Of a stretch of DNA of 12,575 nucleotides, positions 6,860 through 11,806 are shown piece after piece. A program made the position numbers and the translations under genes. The notes under the pieces are model-generated. The model was not told where the DNA came from. It ran no database searches and worked only from the letters and a program-made list of their open reading frames with translations. The stretch lies in contig QLUS01000039.1 in assembly GCA_018725535.1 (NCBI GenBank), positions 1 through 12,575 of the forward strand. The letters are read 5' to 3'. The number at the start of each line of letters is the position of its first letter. The stretch's first letter is position 1. Source of the DNA: Bacillota bacterium. GTDB taxonomy: Bacteria > Bacillota > UBA994.

Positions 6860-7234
6860 ATGAGCGAAATACCCAAGGACGTGAGGGCATTGCTTCAGGC
6901 TCTCGATCCATTCCTCGCCATCGAGGAGCGCGCGGCGTATTCGTACGGCCAGGTGATGCAAAGCGACATCACTCGGCTGCGGGAGGCGGCACGAGTAATC
7001 GCCGCGCAATTACTCGATGGCGGTTTTGAAGAGACGAAGAAAGTCCGAGATAGGAGTAGAAACATGACGACACAAAGGCAGGACATGTCGTTTTTGCTAA
7101 CCGTACTCTCGCAAACCTTGCTAGAGGATTCCATTGCATGGATTTCTAACAATCTTTCGCCGGAGGACGTGTTCACGACACCGCAACTCGAATCGTGGGC
7201 GCGCAATAACGGCTGGGTTGAGGAGACGAAATGA
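6860..7234 (+). CDS. Two-unit small phage protein, probable in-frame fusion
   Basis: A 124-residue frame made of two apparently separate units. Residues 1-68 are helical and charged, with nothing I can name. Residues 69-124 begin with an internal Met and contain LEDSIAWISNNLSPEDVF, then LESWARNNGW, a short motif I recall from stand-alone small proteins in phage replication regions. AGGAG at 7052-7056 stands seven bases before that internal ATG (7064), an ideal arrangement for independent initiation. The first ATG (6860) is preceded by a GGAG/GAGG-rich stretch. The stop overlaps the next start as ATGA. Function unknown. This is the second such fusion-like gene within 1.2 kb. Confidence 0.72.
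   Translation: MSEIPKDVRALLQALDPFLAIEERAAYSYGQVMQSDITRLREAARVIAAQLLDGGFEETKKVRDRSRNMTTQRQDMSFLLTVLSQTLLEDSIAWISNNLSPEDVFTTPQLESWARNNGWVEETK
7052..7066 (+). promoter_or_regulatory. Candidate internal ribosome binding site and start codon
   Basis: AGGAG at 7052-7056 with seven bases to an in-frame ATG at 7064, inside the 6860-7234 gene and at its domain boundary. The quality equals that of the best gene starts in the window, so a separate 56-residue product is likely. Confidence 0.5.
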
Positions 7235-7482
7235 AGCCATACCCATTACTGTGCAGAGAGTGCCGGCACAGCGCGCCCGAAGATAAAAGCGAGGGGAATT
7301 TGCGCTGCCATAATCCGCGGGTAAATGCGGGAGATGCTTATGTTTTGAGCAGTCCCGACAGAACGCGAGGCACAAGCTGTATCAGCGAGCGTGAAAAAAG
7401 CATCTTCTTTAGCGCGTGCGGGGAACGAGGCGCGCAGTGGGAGGCAACAGACATTGCGATGGGGGGTAAGAATGCATCCTGA
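7231..7482 (+). CDS. Small Cys-rich phage protein, probable zinc binder
   Basis: An 83-residue protein with CRECRH at residues 8-13, RCHNPRVNAGD in the middle (Cys29), a third Cys in the GTSCISERE segment near residue 50, and FSACGERGAQWE near residues 60-71. The order Cys-x2-Cys, Cys-x-Asn-Pro, Gly-x-x-Cys-x-x-Glu-Arg and Cys-Gly-x-x-Gly is a pattern I recognise from small uncharacterised proteins common in phage early regions, and fits a structural metal site. ATGA overlap with the previous gene and a GAGGAG site support the start at 7231. Its end overlaps the tiny gene at 7472 by 11 bases. Function unknown. Confidence 0.75.
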   Translation: MKPYPLLCRECRHSAPEDKSEGNLRCHNPRVNAGDAYVLSSPDRTRGTSCISEREKSIFFSACGERGAQWEATDIAMGGKNAS

Positions 7483-7552
7483 TTACTTTCACGCTCTTTT
7501 GGCCGCAATTGTTCTGTTTGGATTGCTTGCTTTGATACCAGCGGTGTTTTGA
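7472..7552 (+). CDS. Very short single-span membrane peptide, 26 residues
   Basis: ATG at 7472 to TGA at 7552 encodes 26 residues: a polar start (MHPDYFH) then an unbroken hydrophobic run of about 19 residues made of Ala, Leu, Ile, Val and Phe. That is enough for one membrane span. A G-rich site (GGGGGGTAAG) precedes the start and the frame fills nearly all the space to the next gene. Small size makes it uncertain, but two other tiny membrane proteins occur in the same operon (5852-6019, 10862-11035). Confidence 0.45.
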   Translation: MHPDYFHALLAAIVLFGLLALIPAVF

Positions 7553-7562
7553 GGGGGGTGAG

Positions 7563-7931
7563 ATGAGTGAGCCCAAGACTGAAGACGACGTAAAAGCTCT
7601 TGTGAAGCTTTGGTTTGAAGGTAAAAATGGGTGGTCCTATGCACCCATCCAGACAGGTTGGGGGATTCATGGCATTCCTGACCGCGTGGGGTTCGTGCCT
7701 GTCGTAATTACGCCCGACATGGTGGGCCGCCGCATAAGTGTGTTCGTCGCCATCGAGAGCAAGCGCCCCGGCCGCAGGAATGAAAAAAATCGTGGGCTGT
7801 CCACGCCCCAGGTTCTTATAGCCGATGCCATAGGCCTCGCTGGCGGGGTCGTTGAAGTGGTCGATGGGCAAGAAGACCTCGTGCTGCTAGACCGGCAGTT
7901 TCACCAACCTTATGGAGTCTCGCGTGCCTGA
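7563..7931 (+). CDS. VRR-NUC domain nuclease
   Basis: A 122-residue single-domain nuclease of the VRR-NUC family, a PD-(D/E)XK subgroup found alone in phages and fused to FAN1 or helicases elsewhere. The motif chain is GWGIHGIPDR with Asp40, then VFVAIESKRPG with Glu65 and Lys67, then GLSTPQ with Gln83, and AGG before a hydrophobic strand. These are the catalytic and metal-binding positions of the family, all present. Stand-alone phage members are thought to resolve or cut branched DNA during replication. GGGGGGTGAG precedes the ATG at 7563. The next gene starts within its last codons, on a GTG at 7924. Family assignment is strong; the exact DNA structure cut is not known from sequence. Confidence 0.9.
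   Translation: MSEPKTEDDVKALVKLWFEGKNGWSYAPIQTGWGIHGIPDRVGFVPVVITPDMVGRRISVFVAIESKRPGRRNEKNRGLSTPQVLIADAIGLAGGVVEVVDGQEDLVLLDRQFHQPYGVSRA
7914..7926 (+). promoter_or_regulatory. Ribosome binding site deciding a GTG start
   Basis: GGAG at 7914-7917 lies six bases before GTG 7924. It favours this GTG over the upstream in-frame ATG at 7912, which has no comparable site and would lengthen the overlap with the VRR-NUC gene. Confidence 0.6.
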
Positions 7932-8136
7932 CCTCGTGGATGCTGCATTATCAGCAGTGGAGTTGTATCAACGCGCCGCGGAGTTTCGTGCGCGAGGTAA
8001 GAGCGCACCAGAGGTGCATCCAGACTTTGATGGGTCGCACTGCATTGACTGCGAAGACGATATCCCGGTGGGCAGGCTCTTGCTTAATAAGGTTCGCTGC
8101 GTGTATTGCCAGCAGCGAGTTGAACGGCGAGTATGA
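7924..8136 (+). CDS. TraR/DksA-like C4 zinc-finger protein
   Basis: A 70-residue protein ending in a TraR/DksA-type zinc finger: Cys40-x2-Cys43, then DDIPVGRL, then Cys59-x2-Cys62 in the RCVYCQQRVE segment. The Cys-x-Asp-Cys, Ile-Pro-x-x-Arg and Cys-x-x-Cys-Gln signatures are diagnostic of the family. An N-terminal helix (about residues 2-30, AALSAVELYQRAAEF) matches the short TraR layout, in which a helix enters the RNA polymerase secondary channel. So it could tune host transcription during infection, although many phage relatives are untested. The start is GTG, chosen by spacing to GGAG. The stop overlaps the next gene as ATGA. Confidence 0.85.
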   Translation: MPDLVDAALSAVELYQRAAEFRARGKSAPEVHPDFDGSHCIDCEDDIPVGRLLLNKVRCVYCQQRVERRV

Positions 8137-8885
8137 CCTTTCGTGTTCGCGTCCTCTGCTGGTTTTCATGCGGTGCTGCCAGCGCTGTTGCTGCTAAATT
8201 GGCAGTTGAGAAATATGGCGCTCGTTGCGAAGTTTTGTACTGTGACACTTTGAAGTACGAGCACCCTGACAACAAACGTTTCATGGCCGATGTTGCTCGG
8301 TGGCTCGGGTTAGAAATAAAGACAATCCGCTCTACAAAATATGAAGACATTTTTGATGTCTTCAATAAGACAGGGTGGTTAGTAGGTCCGGGCGGGGCGC
8401 GGTGTACGACAGAACTGAAGAAATTGCCCCGCCGGGCTTACCAACGCGAGGATGATTTGCATGTTTTTGGCCTGTGCGCGGGGGAACAGAAGCGCATCTC
8501 GCAATTTGAAGCAAATAATCCCGAGCTTACTTGCGAATGGAACTTGCGAGACCTCGGTGTGACACACGCGCTCTCGATTTGGGCTTTGAAAGACAGCGGA
8601 ATAAAACCACCAGTTATGTACGAACTTGGCTATCGTAATAACAACTGCATCGGCTGTGTAAAGGGGCAGGCTGGCTATTGGAACAAGATACGTATCGACT
8701 TTCCCGAAGCTTTTTCTCGGATGGCGGCACAAGAGCGCAAAATGAACGTTGCTATCAACAAAAGCTATGCCGGCGACGGAAAACGCAAAGTCATTTTTCT
8801 GGACGAACTCCCCCCCGGTATGGGGCACTACGAAGCAGAACCCAGTATTGAGTGCGGTGTTGTTTGTAGTGAGGGAGGCAAATGA
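8133..8885 (+). CDS. PAPS reductase-like PP-loop protein
   Basis: A 250-residue member of the phosphoadenosine phosphosulfate reductase/PP-loop superfamily, which binds adenylated substrates and often moves sulfur. The PP-loop is SCGAAS (residues 12-17) in place of the textbook SGGxDS. The YCDT strand, the GARCTTELKK segment, the GEQKRISQF segment (equivalent to the E-x-x-R region) and NNNCIGCVKGQAGYW complete the family pattern. Cysteines in RCT, the CIGC pair and ECGVVC near the C-terminus could serve redox chemistry or an Fe-S cluster. Genuine sulfate assimilation in a phage is unlikely; related PP-loop enzymes act in DNA phosphorothioation (DndC) and RNA thiolation. No dnd or pbe partner is present here. 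The gene is ATGA-coupled on both sides, to the TraR-like gene and the helicase. Confidence 0.87.
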   Translation: MTFRVRVLCWFSCGAASAVAAKLAVEKYGARCEVLYCDTLKYEHPDNKRFMADVARWLGLEIKTIRSTKYEDIFDVFNKTGWLVGPGGARCTTELKKLPRRAYQREDDLHVFGLCAGEQKRISQFEANNPELTCEWNLRDLGVTHALSIWALKDSGIKPPVMYELGYRNNNCIGCVKGQAGYWNKIRIDFPEAFSRMAAQERKMNVAINKSYAGDGKRKVIFLDELPPGMGHYEAEPSIECGVVCSEGGK

Positions 8886-10441
8886 TCTTCCAGGTCCATC
8901 CCGAGGAGCGCGCACTTGTTTGGGACCAGCCCTACTCCGGGTTGATCCCGGATTCGTTCCCGCTCGGCCCCCACAAGACCGGCATGGCGCACACGCTGGA
9001 TAATTGCATCCGGTTGACTGCCGCAGGGTTCAACCCCCCCAGCCCGATCGAGCACTACTATCGCTGGCCACGTGAGCGCAAGTTCGTGCCCGAGCCCTTC
9101 GTGCATCAGAAGGCGACAGCGGCGTTCGCAGTGTCCAACCCGCACGGCTTTGTCCTGAACGACATCGGTACCGGCAAGTCGTTGTCTGCTGCCTGGGCCG
9201 CCGACTACTTGCTGGAAGTCGGTGCTGCGAAGCGCGTGTTGATCATATCGCCTCTATCCACGCTTGAGCGCGTGTGGGGCGACACTTTGTTTATCCACTT
9301 TCCGCACCGCACCTTCTCTGTCCTGCATGGCACGGCTGAGCGCCGGCGCAAGCTGCTAGCCGATCCGCGAGACTGTTACATCATCAACCACGATGGCGTG
9401 GGCGTGATTCAAAAGGAACTCGAAGCCCGCACTGACATCAACGTAGTAATCATCGATGAGATCGCCACGCTGCGCAACCGGCAGACCGCCCGCTGGAAGG
9501 CCGTCAACGCAGTGATCTACCCACCCGGCCACCCGCCGCGCCCGTGGGTTTGGGGCATGACGGGTGCGCCGATTCCAAACTCACCTGAAGATGCGTACGG
9601 CCAATGCAAGCTCGTCACGCCAACATCGGTGCCCAAGTATTTTACCCAGTGGAAGCACATGGTAATGGAGCATCAGAGCCCGTTCGTCTGGACCCCTCGG
9701 AAGGAAGCAATCGACATCGTGTACAAGGCGATGCGCCCCGCCGTGCGGTTCAAGCGCGATGAGTGCCTGGACCTCCCGCCCATTCTCTACCAGACACGTG
9801 ACGTGGAGTTGTCTACCGAGCAGACGAAGCACTATAAGGAGATCATGCGCGAGTTGTACACTGAGGTCAAAGGCGGGCGCGTGACGGCGGTAAATGAGGG
9901 TGTGAAGTTGAGCAAGCTCTTGCAAATCGCCTGCGGGGTGGTCTACGATTCCACTGGTGCCCCGCGCGAGATCGACGCGGGCAACCGGCTCGAAACCCTG
10001 ATGGAGCTGATCGAGCAGGTCAACGAGAGGGTGATCGTATTCGTGCCATTCACCGCAGTCACCGGCATGCTTGCTCGTGAGTTGCGCAAGCACTGGAACT
10101 TCGCGGTTATAACGGGTGACACGCCGGTCAAAGAACGGAACCAAGTGTTCTCCGATTTCCAGAACCCGGCGAACGATCTGGACATCATTGCGCACCCAGG
10201 CTGCATGAGTCACGGGCTGACTTTGACCGAAGCCTCCACGATCCTCTGGTATGCCCCGATCGATTCGAATGATACCTATCAACAAGCCAACGGGCGCATA
10301 ACCCGAGCGGGGCAGAAACATACGGCGAACATCGTGAATCTAGCTGGCTCGGCAGTAGAGCGTAGGATCTACAAGCGCTTGCAGGACCGCCAGAAGGTGC
10401 AGGGAGCACTACTTGAGATGGTGGAACGAGGTGAACAGTGA
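8882..10441 (+). CDS. SNF2-type superfamily 2 helicase
   Basis: A 519-residue ATP-dependent DNA helicase or translocase. Motif I is DIGTGKS (residues 94-100), with Lys99 for ATP; motif Ia lies in IISPLSTLERVW; motif II is IDEIA (Asp192-Glu193); motif III is MTGAP; motif V lies at HGLTLTEAS; motif VI is QANGRITRAGQK with Arg472 and Arg475 as the likely arginine fingers. This matches phage SNF2-like helicases that remodel replication forks or branch-migrate DNA. The first 80 residues contain no known motif and may bind a partner. GGGAGG precedes the ATG, which overlaps the PP-loop gene stop. The last 17 residues (RQKVQGALLEMVERGEQ) recur at the end of the next gene. The helicase itself looks complete and undamaged. 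Confidence 0.95.
   Translation: MIFQVHPEERALVWDQPYSGLIPDSFPLGPHKTGMAHTLDNCIRLTAAGFNPPSPIEHYYRWPRERKFVPEPFVHQKATAAFAVSNPHGFVLNDIGTGKSLSAAWAADYLLEVGAAKRVLIISPLSTLERVWGDTLFIHFPHRTFSVLHGTAERRRKLLADPRDCYIINHDGVGVIQKELEARTDINVVIIDEIATLRNRQTARWKAVNAVIYPPGHPPRPWVWGMTGAPIPNSPEDAYGQCKLVTPTSVPKYFTQWKHMVMEHQSPFVWTPRKEAIDIVYKAMRPAVRFKRDECLDLPPILYQTRDVELSTEQTKHYKEIMRELYTEVKGGRVTAVNEGVKLSKLLQIACGVVYDSTGAPREIDAGNRLETLMELIEQVNERVIVFVPFTAVTGMLARELRKHWNFAVITGDTPVKERNQVFSDFQNPANDLDIIAHPGCMSHGLTLTEASTILWYAPIDSNDTYQQANGRITRAGQKHTANIVNLAGSAVERRIYKRLQDRQKVQGALLEMVERGEQ
10388..10441 (+). repeat. Helicase 3'-end repeat, copy 1 (native)
   Basis: The last 17 codons plus TGA of the helicase. Copy 2 at 10609-10662 encodes the same 17 residues; 44 of 54 bases match and all 10 differences are synonymous. 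This copy ends in GAGGTGAACAGTGA, which carries a ribosome site and the GTGA coupling for the next gene. Confidence 0.9.
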
Positions 10442-10662
10442 AGCACGCCTGGAAGCCCCACTCCTTTAACTACCCGAGCGGGAGTGTGTGGAGGGTAAAC
10501 GGGCGCCGCTGTACTCGCTGCGGCGCTTGCCAGCATCGCGAAGCACATTACTTGTGGATGCGAGTAGTAGGCTACCAGTGGTGGCCGTTAGTTGGACGGT
10601 GCTTGGGACGACAGAAGGTGCAGGGGGCGTTGCTTGAAATGGTCGAGCGGGGTGAACAATGA
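10438..10662 (+). CDS. Small CxxC zinc-ribbon-like protein with a helicase-derived tail
   Basis: A 74-residue chimera. Residues 1-56 form a small Cys-rich unit with WRVNGRRCTRCGACQ (three Cys), then a Trp/Tyr-rich stretch ending at PLVGRC. The last 17 residues (58-74) are identical to the helicase C-terminus, so this part is almost surely not native to the small protein, whose own end was probably near residue 56. GTG start at 10438 is coupled to the helicase stop (GTGA) behind a GAGGTG site; the stop is coupled to the next ATG. Function unknown; metal binding is likely. The chimeric tail may be harmless or may mimic the helicase tail in some interaction. Confidence 0.75.
   Translation: MKHAWKPHSFNYPSGSVWRVNGRRCTRCGACQHREAHYLWMRVVGYQWWPLVGRCLGRQKVQGALLEMVERGEQ
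10609..10662 (+). repeat. Helicase 3'-end repeat, copy 2 (diverged duplicate)
   Basis: Encodes the same 17 residues as the end of the helicase but differs at 9 of 17 codons, all silent. It lies 221 bases after copy 1, ends in GGGGTGAACAATGA, and so supplies the stop/start coupling for the gene at 10659. Silent-only divergence suggests it came from a related phage's helicase rather than from local decay. Confidence 0.9.
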
Positions 10663-10865
10663 GTCCTTCGGGCCGGCGACACTTCCCCACCGCGCAAATG
10701 GCATACGATGCAGCGGTCCTTCTGGGTCTGCGGTCGTTCGTGATAATTCGACAAGGCAGGAACTTCACCTCTGAGTTCGCTTACATAGCCCCGGTCGAGT
10801 TTTTCATGACACGAGGACTTGCCGCGCGGGCGGCGGGGATTGATATAGTCAAGGTGGTGCAGTGA
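10659..10865 (+). CDS. Small hypothetical protein
   Basis: A 68-residue protein, not recognised. It has a basic start (SPSGRRHFPTAQM), an alpha-helical Ala/Leu-rich middle with one short hydrophobic strand (FVIIRQG), and no Cys motif, signal peptide or clear membrane span. ATGA coupling to the upstream gene and GTGA coupling to the downstream gene are the main support. In relatives lacking the 221-base insertion it might directly follow the helicase. Confidence 0.65.
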   Translation: MSPSGRRHFPTAQMAYDAAVLLGLRSFVIIRQGRNFTSEFAYIAPVEFFMTRGLAARAAGIDIVKVVQ

Positions 10866-11035
10866 CATTCGCGCACTGGCTTGCTCTTCTCTTTGGTATC
10901 AGTACCGTGCTTTATGTGGCGGCAGCGGTGGCATACTGGTATGGCCTCCGCCCCGGCATGACTGTGACTTTCGTGGGGTACACTCTAGCCAACCTGGGGC
11001 TTATCTGGGTTGCCTTTCATTCAGTTCCAAAGTAG
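10862..11035 (+). CDS. Small two-span membrane protein, GTG start
   Basis: A 57-residue protein starting with GTG at 10862 in a 4-base overlap (GTGA) with the previous stop and ending in TAG. Hydrophobic segments cover about residues 5-25 and 35-53, linked by a short YGLRPGM loop with one Arg, giving a likely hairpin. The second span contains GYTLANLGLIWVA, a pattern I recall from small phage membrane proteins of unknown role. Short and too small to be annotated by many gene finders. No lysis gene lies nearby. Confidence 0.65.
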   Translation: MTFAHWLALLFGISTVLYVAAAVAYWYGLRPGMTVTFVGYTLANLGLIWVAFHSVPK

Positions 11036-11084
11036 TGGGAACTTTTGTCAATTTGCTTACTCTAATCAGACCTAGGAGGGAGAG

Positions 11085-11390
11085 ATGAAAGAGAATCTTC
11101 AGCGGTTGTACGATGCGCTCATCGCTGCGGGGTGGACCGAGCCCGGTGAGCGCAGGGCAGTCGAACGAGCTTGGCCTCGAAAGTCGTCCTCCGTTCGTTA
11201 CTATGGTAAGCGAATGTCTTACGTAGAACGCCGTGCAAGCCAGGGCGTTAACCGCTCGATAGCGCCTGACTTGCATTATGAGCGCCGGGCGTTCCCCCCG
11301 CGGGCTACAAGCGACCGGCCGGGTGATCCCGCGGAATACAGGCGCCGGGCGTTCTCCCCGCGGCGCGTGCGGGAACGGAGAAAAGCATGA
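11085..11390 (+). CDS. Arg-rich protein with internal 20-residue repeat
   Basis: A 101-residue, strongly basic protein, not recognised. Residues 1-30 form a helical start (LQRLYDALIAAGWTEPGE). The rest is rich in Arg, Ser and Tyr, with YERRAFPPR (about 65-73) repeated 20 residues later as YRRRAFSPR, and a weaker YVERRAS unit further upstream. The basic composition suggests nucleic-acid binding but no known domain is visible. A strong AGGAGG site precedes the ATG, and the stop overlaps the next start (ATGA). A gap of 49 bases separates it from the gene before, one of the two largest in the window, so a new transcript could begin here; no good promoter was found. Confidence 0.65.
   Translation: MKENLQRLYDALIAAGWTEPGERRAVERAWPRKSSSVRYYGKRMSYVERRASQGVNRSIAPDLHYERRAFPPRATSDRPGDPAEYRRRAFSPRRVRERRKA
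11282..11303 (+). repeat. Direct repeat, copy 1 (22 bp, GC-rich)
   Basis: A 22-base unit, repeated at 11342-11363 with one mismatch. The copies are exactly 60 bases apart, so both are read in the same frame and encode the repeated Arg-Arg-Ala-Phe-x-Pro-Arg segment. Confidence 0.85.
11342..11363 (+). repeat. Direct repeat, copy 2 (22 bp, GC-rich)
   Basis: Second copy of the unit at 11282-11303, with a single C-to-T difference (Pro codon to Ser codon). Lies near the 3' end of the same gene. Confidence 0.85.
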
Positions 11391-11788
11391 GCGAAGATCT
11401 AAACCGCTATGAAGTAATGTCCCGCAGGTTCCAGCTTGCCGAGGAGATCGCATTGCTCGAAGGCCGGCACAAGCTGGAACTCGAACCCCTCAAGGAAGAA
11501 CTTTTGCTCTGCGAGCGCTTCGTGCACGACTCGATGGTGTCGGCAGGGGAGCAGCAGTTCAAGACCTCCGAGGGGCACATGGCCTTCTTCACGACTCAGA
11601 ACTCCTGCAAGGTCACTGACTGGGACGCGACACTGGCTCACATCATTGAGAAGCAGGAATGGGAGTTGCTCAACCACGCCGTCAACAAGACGGTGGTGAC
11701 AGATTATATAACTGCCAACCAGTCGCCCCCGCCTGGGGTCGCCTATAAATCTCGCCGGGTTCTTTCCTGGCACAAAGGTAAGTCTTAA
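11387..11788 (+). CDS. Coiled-coil phage protein of the replication region
   Basis: A 133-residue protein. Residues about 8-45 predict a coiled coil (EEIALLEGRHKLELEPLKEE). The C-terminal part has FKTSEGHMAFFTT, VTDWDATLAHIIEK, HAVNKTVVTDYI and SPPPGVAYKSRRV, in the order seen in a group of uncharacterised phage proteins I recall from replication gene clusters, usually of similar length. The layout, a helical start and a compact C-terminal domain, resembles host-nuclease-inhibitor (Gam-like) proteins only in a general way, and I would not call it that. ATGA overlap with the previous gene and a GGAG site support the start. It ends 18 bases before the next gene. Confidence 0.8.
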   Translation: MSEDLNRYEVMSRRFQLAEEIALLEGRHKLELEPLKEELLLCERFVHDSMVSAGEQQFKTSEGHMAFFTTQNSCKVTDWDATLAHIIEKQEWELLNHAVNKTVVTDYITANQSPPPGVAYKSRRVLSWHKGKS

Positions 11789-11806
11789 CCAAGGAGAACG
11801 ACGAAC

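Noticed and set aside
6107..7009. A 300-codon open frame on the minus strand.
   Set aside because: It lies opposite three + strand genes with good ribosome sites and phage-like motifs; its translation is Arg/Ser-rich with no domain, so it is a shadow frame.
9581..10321. A 246-codon open frame on the minus strand under the helicase.
   Set aside because: It is fully inside the helicase gene, whose motifs run through this region; no domain is visible in the antisense product.
11036..11084. Possible promoter in the 49-base gap before the Arg-rich gene (TTGTCA and TCTAAT).
   Set aside because: The two boxes are only 10 bases apart, far from the usual 17, and no better pair was found.
11282..11363. 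Start of a CRISPR array, suggested by a direct repeat.
   Set aside because: Only two copies, in frame within a gene, with a repeated protein segment; no cas1 or cas2 gene is present.
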